In this document: piece after piece, positions 1 to 5,870 of the stretch
Numbering within the stretch: the first letter of the stretch is position 1
Layout: every line of letters begins with the position of its first letter
DNA from: Microbacteriaceae bacterium
GTDB taxonomy: Bacteria > Actinomycetota > Actinomycetes > Actinomycetales > Microbacteriaceae
Direction: 5' to 3'
Length of the DNA stretch: 7,832 bases
Assembly: GCA_012719255.1 (NCBI GenBank)
Contig: JAAYAS010000015.1
Coordinates: forward strand, 1 to 7,832
The notes under the pieces: generated by a model
Databases searched by the model: none
What the model was told of the DNA's origin: nothing
Seen by the model: only the letters and a program-made list of their open reading frames with translations
Position numbers and translations under genes: made by a program

Positions 1-826
1 CATCGAGTTCACGGGCGGCAGCGAGTTCCAGGTCGCCCAGCCGGCGACCACCGACCAGCGGCCGGCGACCGATGCCGTCGCCGAGGTGAGCGACACCCCG
101 GCGCGCGTGCAGGTGCTCGGCGACGGCTCGGTGCGGGTGCAGACCGACCCGCTCACCGACGAGCAGAACGTGCAGCTGCGCGAGGCGCTCGCCGCGGCGT
201 ACGGCGCCGAGGTCGAGGACGTCGCGCTGTCGACGATCGGCCCCTCGTGGGGCGCCGACATCACCCGGCAGATGCTCATCGGCCTCGGCGTGTTCCTCGT
301 GCTCGCCTCGGTGTTCATGGCGCTCTACTTCCGCACCTGGAAGATGGCGCTCGCCGCGGTCCTCGCGCTCTTCCACGACCTCGTCGTCACCGCGGGGGTG
401 TACGCGCTCACCGGCTTCGAGGTGACGCCGGCGGCGGTGATCGGCTTCCTCACGATCCTCGGCTACTCGCTCTACGACACCGTCGTGGTCTTCGACAAGA
501 TCCGCGAGAACACCGCGGGGCACTCGGGGGAGTCGAGCCGCACCTTCCCGGCCTCGGTGAACCTCGCGATCAACCAGACGCTCGTGCGCTCGATCAACAC
601 CTCGGTCGTCGCGCTGCTGCCGGTCGCCGCGATCCTCTTCATCGGCGCGTTCATCATGGGCGCCGGCACGCTCCGCGACATCTCGCTCGCGCTGTTCATC
701 GGCATGCTCGTCGGCGCCCTGTCGACGATCTTCCTCGCCGGTCCGCTCTACGCGCAGCTCCGCGCGGGCGAGGAGGAGATCCGCGAGGCCGACGAGGAGA
801 TCGAGGCCGCCGCGATCGCCGCCTGA
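1..826 (+). CDS. secF: Protein translocase subunit SecF (5' end cut by window)
   Basis: SecF works with SecD and SecYEG in the cytoplasmic membrane, using the proton gradient to help complete protein export. The reading frame enters at base 2 and gives 274 visible residues. It opens with IEFTGGSEFQV, the FTGG motif that follows the first membrane helix in SecD/SecF. A short soluble domain follows, then five membrane helices at about visible residues 91-110, 113-138, 142-164, 200-220 and 226-252. The fourth carries GYSLYDTVVVFDKIREN (154-170), the conserved SecD/F helix-4 signature. The acidic tail (EEEIREADEEIEAA) is cytoplasmic. A GTG at 86 is in frame, but it lies after the conserved FTGG motif, so it is an internal valine codon; the true start and helix 1 lie off the left edge. 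secD is expected just upstream, out of view. Identification is near certain. Confidence 0.95.
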   Translation, partial: IEFTGGSEFQVAQPATTDQRPATDAVAEVSDTPARVQVLGDGSVRVQTDPLTDEQNVQLREALAAAYGAEVEDVALSTIGPSWGADITRQMLIGLGVFLVLASVFMALYFRTWKMALAAVLALFHDLVVTAGVYALTGFEVTPAAVIGFLTILGYSLYDTVVVFDKIRENTAGHSGESSRTFPASVNLAINQTLVRSINTSVVALLPVAAILFIGAFIMGAGTLRDISLALFIGMLVGALSTIFLAGPLYAQLRAGEEEIREADEEIEAAAIAA

Positions 827-827
827 G

Positions 828-867
828 GCGCCGGGTGCGGGCGCGCTCCGGCGGCCCGCACCCGCGC
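828..867 (+). terminator. GC hairpin after secF, terminator-like
   Basis: Beginning two bases after the secF stop, CGGGTGCGGGC (832-842) pairs perfectly over 11 bp with GCCCGCACCCG (854-864) across an 11-base loop. Three more pairs (828-830 with 865-867) follow if C831 is bulged out. No T-tract follows, which is common for actinobacterial hairpins of this type. The position between secF and the separate rel promoter supports a terminator that insulates rel, but termination itself is inferred. Confidence 0.5.
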
Positions 868-887
868 ATCCGCACCGTCCGGACGGG

Positions 888-895
888 TATAGACT
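888..895 (+). promoter_or_regulatory. Probable rel promoter -10 region
   Basis: TATAGACT is an A/T-rich island in otherwise very GC-rich DNA and contains TAGACT (890-895), which fits the actinobacterial TAnnnT -10 pattern. The same hexamer lies on the minus strand upstream of the cyclophilin-like gene. Transcription would start near 902, leaving a leader of about 20 bases that includes the GAGAGG ribosome-binding sequence (907-912). I see no convincing -35 element. Confidence 0.45.
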
Positions 896-920
896 GACTC
901 CTCATCGAGAGGGGGCGGCC

Positions 921-3164
921 GTGATGAGCGAGATCGGTTCCATGTCGATGCGGCGGCTCGTGCCGCGCATCTTCACGAAGTCGTCGGCCCGGCCCGAGAT
1001 CGAGCCGCTCATCCGCACCGTGCGCAAGCACGACCCGAAGGCCGACGTGCTGCTCGTGCAGCGCGCCTTCGAGGTCGCCCGCCGCTGCCACGAGGGGCAG
1101 TTCCGCCGCTCGGGCGAGCCGTACATCACGCATCCGATCGCGGTCGCGCAGATCCTCGCCGAGTACGGCATCGGCCCGGTGACGCTCGCCGCGGCCCTCC
1201 TCCACGACACCGTCGAGGACACCGACTACTCGCTGCAGCAGCTCGCCGCCGACTTCGGCGACGAGATCGCGATGCTCGTCGACGGCGTCACGAAGCTCGA
1301 CAAGGTCGTCTACGGCGACTCGGCGCAGGCCGAGACGGTGCGGAAGATGATCGTCGCGATGTCGAAGGACATCCGGGTGCTCGTCATCAAGCTCGCCGAC
1401 CGCCTCCACAACGCCCGCACCTGGGGCTTCATGCCGCCCGAGAAGGCGAAGAAGAAGGCCGCCGAGACGCTCGAGATCTACGCGCCGCTCGCGCACCGCA
1501 TGGGCATCCAGGCGATGAAGAACGAGCTCGAGGACCTCGCCTTCGCCGCGATGCATCCGAAGATCTACGCCGAGATCGACCACCTCGTGCACCAGCGCCA
1601 GCCGCAGCGCGAGCGCTACCTCGCCCGCGTGATGGGCGAGCTGCGCGCCGATCTGCGCGAGATGCGCATCCGCGCCGAGGTCGTCGGGCGGCCGAAGGAG
1701 CTCTACTCGATCTACCAGAAGATGATCGTGCGCGGCCGCGACTTCGACGAGATCTACGACCTCGTCGCGATCCGGGTGCTCGTCGACACCGTGCGCGACT
1801 GCTACGCCGTGCTCGGCGCGATCCACGCCCGCTGGACGCCGATGCCGGGGCGCTTCAAGGACTACATCGCGACCCCGAAGTTCAACCTCTACCAATCGCT
1901 GCACACCACCGTCGTCGGCCCCGACGGCAAGTCGGTGGAGATCCAGATCCGCACGCACGACATGCACCAGCGGGCCGAGTTCGGCGTCGCCGCGCACTGG
2001 ATGTACAAGCAGAACGTCGCCTCCGGCGGCAAGCGCCTCGCCGCCGAGACGAGCGAGATGGCCTGGTTGAAGCGCATCAACGACTGGCAGCAGGAGACGA
2101 GCGACTCCGAGGAGTTCCTCGACTCGCTCCGCTTCGAGATCGGTGCGAGCGAGGTGTACGTCTTCACGCCGCAGGGCAAGGTGATCGGCCTGCCCCAGTC
2201 GGCGACGCCGATCGACTTCGCGTACGCGATCCACACCGACGTCGGCCACCGCACCATGGGGGCGAAGGTGAACGGCCGGCTCGTGCCGCTCGATACGAAG
2301 CTCGCGAACGGCGACACCGTCGAGATCTTCACCTCGAAGCACCCCGACGCCGGCCCGAAGCAGGACTGGCTGCAGCACGTCGCCTCGCCGCGCGCCCGCA
2401 ACAAGATCCGCCAGTGGTTCTCGAAGGAGCGCCGCGACGAGGCGATCGAGCTCGGCCGCGAGCAGGTCGCGAAGGCGATGCGCAAGGCGAACATCCCGCT
2501 CTCGCAGGACGTCGTGCAGGAGGCGTTCCGCACCGTCGCCTCGAAGCTCCGCTACGCCGACGTCTCGGCGCTCTACGCGGCGGTCGGCGACAACCACGTC
2601 TCGGCGCAGTCGGTGATGGAGAAGCTCCAGCTCGAGCTGTCGAGCGAGTCCGACGTCGCCCCGGTGCTCACCTCGCCGGAGTTCTCGCAATCGGTGTCGT
2701 CCGTCGCGACGAGCGCCTCCGGCGTGCTCGTGCGCGGCGCCCCCGACATCCTCGTCAAGGTCGCGAAGTGCTGCACGCCGGTGCCCGGCGACCCGATCGT
2801 CGGCTTCGTCACCCGCGGCCAGGGCGTGTCGGTGCACCGCGCGAACTGCCGCAACACGAAGTCGCTCGAGCGCGAGCCCGAGCGGATGATCGAGGTCGAG
2901 TGGGCGGCGAACTCGCAGGTGGTGTTCCTCGTGAACATCCAGGTCGAGGCGCTCGACCGGGCGGGGCTGCTCAGCGACATCACGCGCGTGCTCTCCGAGC
3001 ACCACGTGAACATCCTCTCGGCGACCGTGCACACCTCGAAGGCCCGCGTCGCGATCTCGAAGTTCTCGTTCGAGATGGGCGACACGACGCACCTCGACCG
3101 CCTGCTCAGCGCCGTGCGCGGCATCGACGGCATCTACGACGCCTATCGCGTGCAGAACACCTGA
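921..3164 (+). CDS. rel: Bifunctional (p)ppGpp synthetase/hydrolase Rel (RelA/SpoT family)
   Basis: Rel makes (p)ppGpp from ATP and GTP/GDP on starved ribosomes and degrades it when conditions improve. The 747 residues show the full long-RSH order. The HD hydrolase (about 45-205) has H71, HDTVED (95-100) and D160 in KLADRLHN. The synthetase (about 250-365) has RPKELYSIYQKM (257-268), RFKD (311-314), NLYQSLHTTV (322-331) and VEIQIRT (339-345). The TGS domain spans 411-473, the zinc-finger region has CC617-618, H639 and C643, and the C-terminal ACT domain is at about 667-747. RFKD is the RXKD motif of bifunctional enzymes, where single-function RelA has EXDD, and the hydrolase site is intact, so both activities are expected. 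The chosen start is GTG, 8 bases after GAGAGG; ATG at 924 is nearly equivalent. It appears to be transcribed alone, between the secF hairpin and a convergent gene. Nothing looks damaged. Confidence 0.97.
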   Translation: MMSEIGSMSMRRLVPRIFTKSSARPEIEPLIRTVRKHDPKADVLLVQRAFEVARRCHEGQFRRSGEPYITHPIAVAQILAEYGIGPVTLAAALLHDTVEDTDYSLQQLAADFGDEIAMLVDGVTKLDKVVYGDSAQAETVRKMIVAMSKDIRVLVIKLADRLHNARTWGFMPPEKAKKKAAETLEIYAPLAHRMGIQAMKNELEDLAFAAMHPKIYAEIDHLVHQRQPQRERYLARVMGELRADLREMRIRAEVVGRPKELYSIYQKMIVRGRDFDEIYDLVAIRVLVDTVRDCYAVLGAIHARWTPMPGRFKDYIATPKFNLYQSLHTTVVGPDGKSVEIQIRTHDMHQRAEFGVAAHWMYKQNVASGGKRLAAETSEMAWLKRINDWQQETSDSEEFLDSLRFEIGASEVYVFTPQGKVIGLPQSATPIDFAYAIHTDVGHRTMGAKVNGRLVPLDTKLANGDTVEIFTSKHPDAGPKQDWLQHVASPRARNKIRQWFSKERRDEAIELGREQVAKAMRKANIPLSQDVVQEAFRTVASKLRYADVSALYAAVGDNHVSAQSVMEKLQLELSSESDVAPVLTSPEFSQSVSSVATSASGVLVRGAPDILVKVAKCCTPVPGDPIVGFVTRGQGVSVHRANCRNTKSLEREPERMIEVEWAANSQVVFLVNIQVEALDRAGLLSDITRVLSEHHVNILSATVHTSKARVAISKFSFEMGDTTHLDRLLSAVRGIDGIYDAYRVQNT

Positions 3165-3193
3165 CCGCGCGCGGCCCCGCTCAGCCCGCGCGG
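3165..3193. terminator. Possible two-way terminator hairpin between convergent genes
   Basis: CCGCGCG (3165-3171) pairs with CGCGCGG (3187-3193) over 7 bp, straddling the 16-base gap between rel and the minus-strand AbiEi-like gene and covering the latter's stop codon. CCGCGCGCGG (3165-3174) is also a palindrome by itself. There is no T-tract on either strand, and GC-rich DNA produces such stems by chance, so this is weak and rests mainly on position. Confidence 0.22.
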
Positions 3194-3618
3194 CGCTCGG
3201 CGGCGAGGTCGGCGGTGGTGCGCGCGGCGCTCGTCACCGCCACCGCGCCGTCGAGCAGCTCGACGTCGTCGGGGCCGAGCCGCCGGAACGCCCACTCGAC
3301 GAGCGGCGCCTCGACCGCCGGCCGCCGCCCCGAGGCCCGGGCGATGCGGATGCGCGCCGGCGCCGGGCCGCCCGCCCGCAGCCAGGCCGCGGTCTCGTGC
3401 GTGAACACGCGCCCCGGCCGCACGAGCCCGCCGAGGCAGGCGATGCGATCGGCGCGCGAGGGCGCGACGCCGATCGGCAGCCAGCACTCGTAGCCGGGCG
3501 GGCCGTACCGCTGCACCTCGCCGTCGCGGCGCATCACCTCGAGCTCGAGCGGGCCGAGACCGGCGAGGGCGGGATGCACGTGGGCGGGCGGGGTGCGCAT
3601 ACCGGCATCGAAGCGCAT
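3181..3618 (-). CDS. Short AbiEi-antitoxin-like protein
   Basis: A 145-residue soluble protein with no signal peptide or membrane segment. The middle and C-terminus (VFTHETAAWLRAGG at 71-84; DDVELLDGAVAVTSAARTTA at 117-136) resemble the stretch in AbiEi-type antitoxin/transcription-factor proteins of actinobacteria, where a 'T-AAW' segment is followed by a 'DGVPVTSPARTAVDLA' motif. That match is from memory of the family. The protein ends 9 residues after the motif, whereas relatives usually continue for another helical stretch, and no N-terminal winged helix is recognisable, so it may be a shortened form. No AbiEii nucleotidyltransferase toxin is visible nearby. It lies 37 bases after the DUF349 gene on the same strand and is probably cotranscribed. 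ATG at 3618 is the longest option; ATG at 3600 (139 residues) is also possible, and neither has a clear Shine-Dalgarno sequence. Function is unknown. Confidence 0.6.
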   Translation of the reverse strand: MRFDAGMRTPPAHVHPALAGLGPLELEVMRRDGEVQRYGPPGYECWLPIGVAPSRADRIACLGGLVRPGRVFTHETAAWLRAGGPAPARIRIARASGRRPAVEAPLVEWAFRRLGPDDVELLDGAVAVTSAARTTADLAAERRAG

Positions 3619-3655
3619 CCGCGGGAACGGCGCGGGCGCCGTCCACAGGCGGGGA

Positions 3656-4888
3656 TCAGCCGCCGATCGCCTTGAGCCAGGCCTTGCGGGCGTCGAGCGC
3701 CTCCTGCGCCTCCTTGATCCTGCGCGCGTCGCCGCCGGCCTGCGCCGCGGCGAGCTCGTCCTCGAGCTTCGCGATCGCGTCGTGGAGCTGCGACGACATC
3801 CCCGACTGTCGGGCCTGGCGCTCGGGGTTCGAGTTCGCCCAGTGCTCGTCGTCGAGCTTGCGCACGTGCTGCTCGATGCGGCGCAGGCGCTCCTCGACCT
3901 CCTTGAAGCGGTCGCGGGGCACGCGGCCGATCTCGTCCCAGCGGTGCTGGATGCCGGTGAGCTGCTGGCGCGCGGCGACCCGGTCGTGCTGCTCGAGGAT
4001 GGGCTGCGCCGCGTCGAGCAGCGCGAGCTTCGCCTCGAGGTTCGCCTGGTACTCCTCGTTGTCGCGGGCGTCGATCTCGTTCTTCGCCTGGAAGAGCACG
4101 TCGCCGGCGGCCTTGAACTTCGCCCAGAGCGCGTCGTCGTGCTTGCGGCCGGCGCGGCCGACCTGCTTCCACTCGTCGAGCAGGCGCCGGTACTCGGGCA
4201 CGCCGTCGGCGCCCTTCGGGGCGAGGGCCTCGGCGCGCTCGATGATGCGCTGCTTCGCGTCGCGCGCGGTGCGGTGCTGCGCGTCGAGCTCGGCGAAGAA
4301 CTTGCGGCGCTCGGTGTCGAGGTGCGTGCGGGCGGTGCGGAACCGCTTCCAGAGGGCGTTCGCCTCGCCCTTCGGCAGGCGCGGGCCCTCCTTCTGGTGC
4401 TGCTGCCACTGGGCGAACAGCGCCTCGACCTTCGCCGAGGTCTGCTTCCACTGGATCTGGCCGGGGTGCTGCGCGGCGAGCTTCTCGGCCTCGACGACGA
4501 TCGACTCGCGGTGGGCGATCGCGTCGGCGAGCGCGGCCTTCTGCTCCTCCTGCTGCTCGGCGGTGAGCTCCTCCACGGCGCCGCCGAGGGCGCCGAGGCG
4601 GGTGCGGAGGGCCTCGAGGTCGCCGACGGCGTTCGCGCCGTCGAGCTGCTCGCGCAGGTGGTCGACCGCCTTCGCGACGTCGCCGGGGTTCGCGCCCGAG
4701 CGCACGCGCTGCTCGAGCAGCGCGACCTGGCCGGCGAGGTCGTCGAACTTGCGCACGAAGTAGGCGAGCGCCTCCTCGGGCGAGCCATCGGGGTACTGGC
4801 CGACCTGCCGTTCTTCGCCGCGATCGGTCACGTAGACGGTGCCGTCGGCCTCGACGCGGCCGTGCGGGTGCTGGGGGAGTTCGGACAT
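3656..4888 (-). CDS. DUF349 repeat coiled-coil protein
   Basis: A 410-residue, highly charged, helix-rich cytoplasmic protein without signal or membrane segments. Three DUF349-type repeats are visible, marked by spaced Trp/Phe positions: about 145-205 (W147, W161, W180, F183), 213-275 (W240, W255, F258, F266) and 285-345 (W317, F328). An N-terminal region with a β-like start (GRVEADGTVYVTDRGEE, 10-26) and a coiled coil (about 48-140) comes before them, and a last coiled coil (365-405) ends the protein. The family's biochemical role is not established to my knowledge, and I do not assign one. The start is firm: GAGGAA (plus-strand 4895-4900) lies 6 bases upstream, and no ATG, GTG or TTG occurs in frame between it and an upstream stop at about 4978. 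It has its own probable promoter and a leader with a perfect inverted repeat. The AbiEi-like gene follows after 37 bases. Confidence 0.93.
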   Translation of the reverse strand: MSELPQHPHGRVEADGTVYVTDRGEERQVGQYPDGSPEEALAYFVRKFDDLAGQVALLEQRVRSGANPGDVAKAVDHLREQLDGANAVGDLEALRTRLGALGGAVEELTAEQQEEQKAALADAIAHRESIVVEAEKLAAQHPGQIQWKQTSAKVEALFAQWQQHQKEGPRLPKGEANALWKRFRTARTHLDTERRKFFAELDAQHRTARDAKQRIIERAEALAPKGADGVPEYRRLLDEWKQVGRAGRKHDDALWAKFKAAGDVLFQAKNEIDARDNEEYQANLEAKLALLDAAQPILEQHDRVAARQQLTGIQHRWDEIGRVPRDRFKEVEERLRRIEQHVRKLDDEHWANSNPERQARQSGMSSQLHDAIAKLEDELAAAQAGGDARRIKEAQEALDARKAWLKAIGG

Positions 4889-4933
4889 GGCGTGTTCCTC
4901 GGGTTGCTCGTCGAGCGCTGGCTCGTCGGTCGG

Positions 4934-4959
4934 GCGAACGGACGCGCGGGTCCGTTCGC
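4934..4959. repeat. Perfect 10-bp inverted repeat in the DUF349 leader
   Basis: GCGAACGGAC (4934-4943) and GTCCGTTCGC (4950-4959) are exact reverse complements around a 6-base spacer. The repeat begins about 46 bases upstream of the DUF349 start codon and just downstream of its probable transcription start (near 4966). It could be an operator for a dimeric regulator or an RNA hairpin in the leader. It is perfect and contains A/T-bearing bases, so it is less likely to be GC-rich noise than most stems here. Confidence 0.6.
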
Positions 4960-4972
4960 GGGCATCCCTACG

Positions 4973-4978
4973 ATGCTA
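4973..4978 (-). promoter_or_regulatory. Probable -10 element of the DUF349 gene
   Basis: On the minus strand this reads TAGCAT, fitting TAnnnT, within CTAGCATCGTAGGGATG. The same block, with one mismatch, lies at the rarA start. Transcription should begin near 4966. No good -35 hexamer is visible; GCGACG sits 19 bases upstream with three matches to TTGACA. The predicted leader of about 78 bases holds the inverted repeat and the GAGGAA ribosome-binding site. Confidence 0.5.
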
Positions 4979-5007
4979 GGCCATTCCGGCACCCGCTCGT
5001 CGCCGCC

Positions 5008-5024
5008 GCCGCGCCGGGCGCGGC
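5008..5024 (-). terminator. Hairpin terminator candidate after the cyclophilin-like gene
   Basis: On the minus strand GCCGCGC, a 3-base loop and GCGCGGC form a perfect 7-bp stem whose first base lies 19 bases past the stop codon at 5043-5045. No T-tract follows. It separates this gene from the DUF349 promoter about 30 bases further on, which fits a terminator, though composition alone could produce it. Confidence 0.42.
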
Positions 5025-5042
5025 AGTGCGGGCGGGCCGCGG

Positions 5043-5768
5043 CTACTCGAGCCGGATCGTCGAGATCGTCACCGGCACCGCGGGCGCGCCGTCGCCGGGG
5101 CTCGGCGAGCCGGGCGCGACGCCGGCGTCGACGATCTGCGCGCGCAGCTCGTCGAGGCCGCTCGTCACCTCGCCGAGCACGGTGTAGCCGGGCGCCGGCA
5201 GGCGGGTCTCCTCGTAGACGATGAAGAACTGGCTGCCCATCGAGTCGGGGTCGGCGGCGCGGGCCATCGCGATGGTGCCGGCGGGGTAGACGTCGTCGGC
5301 CGGCACGTTCTCGAGCGGACCGAACCGGTAGCCGGGGCCGCCCGTGCCGGTGCCGGCGAGCACGATGAGGTTCGAGGCGGCCTGCGGCGCGGCGGCGCCG
5401 TCGATCTCGATCTCGAGCACGGGGCCGTCGGCGAACTCGATCGCGCCGAACCAGGTGCGGTCCTCGGCGACCATCGTCGGCGGCAGCGTGCGCTCGGGCT
5501 CGGGCTCGGTCTCGGCGGGCGACTCGAGCGGCTCGGTCGCGGCGGGCGGGGCGCCGGCGTCGGCCGCGTCGTCGCCGGGGCGGGTCGCGGCGAAGGCGAG
5601 CGAGGAGACGAGCCCGATCACCGCGGCGACGGCGAGCACGACGAGGCCGAGGCGGTTGTCGCGCGCGCGGCGGTCGATCTCGATGTCGTGGACCACCTGG
5701 CGCGCCTCGTGCTCGCGCTGCCGGCGGCGCTCCTCGCGCGCCTCCTTCGCCCCTCCGGTCACTTGCAC
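5043..5768 (-). CDS. Membrane-anchored cyclophilin-like protein lacking the catalytic-arginine segment
   Basis: A 241-residue relative of actinobacterial PpiB peptidyl-prolyl isomerases, which sit outside the membrane and help fold exported proteins. A charged cytoplasmic stretch (8-38) leads into one membrane helix (about 40-62), a Pro/Glu/Ala-rich linker (63-98) and a cyclophilin-type domain (about 105-241). Clear landmarks are GTGGPGYRF (141-149), YPAGTIAMARA (161-171), MGSQFFIVYE (177-186) and GYTVLGEV (194-201). What should come between NLIVLA (133-138) and GTGTGG (139-144) is absent: the roughly 25-residue stretch with the 'HR' catalytic arginine and the 'QxGDP' motif. The frame stays open, so this is an in-frame loss, and isomerase activity is doubtful while a binding role remains possible. 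The GTG start at 5768 has GAGGAA (plus-strand 5774-5779) 5 bases upstream; GTG at 5762 is an alternative. It is divergent from rarA. Confidence 0.88.
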   Translation of the reverse strand: MQVTGGAKEAREERRRQREHEARQVVHDIEIDRRARDNRLGLVVLAVAAVIGLVSSLAFAATRPGDDAADAGAPPAATEPLESPAETEPEPERTLPPTMVAEDRTWFGAIEFADGPVLEIEIDGAAAPQAASNLIVLAGTGTGGPGYRFGPLENVPADDVYPAGTIAMARAADPDSMGSQFFIVYEETRLPAPGYTVLGEVTSGLDELRAQIVDAGVAPGSPSPGDGAPAVPVTISTIRLE

Positions 5769-5783
5769 CCTGCTTCCTCGGTC

Positions 5784-5821
5784 GCCCCCGAGGGGGCCGC
5801 TCGCACCGCGCGGTCGCGCGG
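5784..5821 (-). other. Two hairpins in the cyclophilin-like gene leader
   Basis: Two compact palindromes sit between the probable promoter and the ribosome-binding site: a 7-bp-arm repeat at 5806-5821 (CCGCGCG, two bases, CGCGCGG) and a 6-bp-arm repeat at 5784-5797 (GCCCCC, GA, GGGGGC). The second ends 5 bases from the GAGGAA site. They could shape translation, or simply reflect GC richness. Confidence 0.3.
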
Positions 5822-5834
5822 ATCCACGGCGGGC

Positions 5835-5840
5835 AGTCTA
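5835..5840 (-). promoter_or_regulatory. Probable -10 element of the cyclophilin-like gene
   Basis: On the minus strand this reads TAGACT, identical to the hexamer before rel. Transcription would begin near 5828 and give a leader of about 60 bases. It lies only 17 bases from the rarA -10 element on the other strand, so the two divergent promoters must share or compete for the same DNA. No clear -35 is seen. Confidence 0.42.
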
Positions 5841-5857
5841 CGTCGAGGCCGGCTGGC

Positions 5858-5863
5858 TAGCAT
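5858..5863 (+). promoter_or_regulatory. Probable -10 element of rarA, implying a leaderless mRNA
   Basis: TAGCAT fits TAnnnT, and its last base is 7 bases before the A of the first ATG (5871). That is the usual distance from -10 to the transcription start, so the transcript probably begins at the start codon. There is no Shine-Dalgarno sequence before the ATG, which agrees. Leaderless mRNAs are common in actinobacteria. Confidence 0.55.
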
Positions 5864-5870
5864 CGTCGGG

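Noticed and set aside
86..826. GTG at 86 as the start of secF
   Set aside because: The conserved SecF motif FTGGSEFQV is encoded upstream in the same frame, so the gene is cut by the window edge rather than starting here.
696..3092. A 798-codon open frame on the minus strand opposite rel
   Set aside because: Its translation is a run of Arg/His/Asp/Val/Leu repeats typical of the antisense of GC-rich coding DNA, and the plus strand carries every conserved Rel motif.
3593..5224. A 543-codon plus-strand frame opposite the DUF349 and cyclophilin-like genes
   Set aside because: It crosses two genes and their promoter region, has biased composition, and no recognisable motif; the opposite strand has well-formed proteins with ribosome-binding sites.
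5688..5870. Upstream extension of rarA
   Set aside because: It would overlap the 5' part of the divergent cyclophilin-like gene, lacks conserved RarA residues, and the -10-like element at 5858 would fall inside the coding region.
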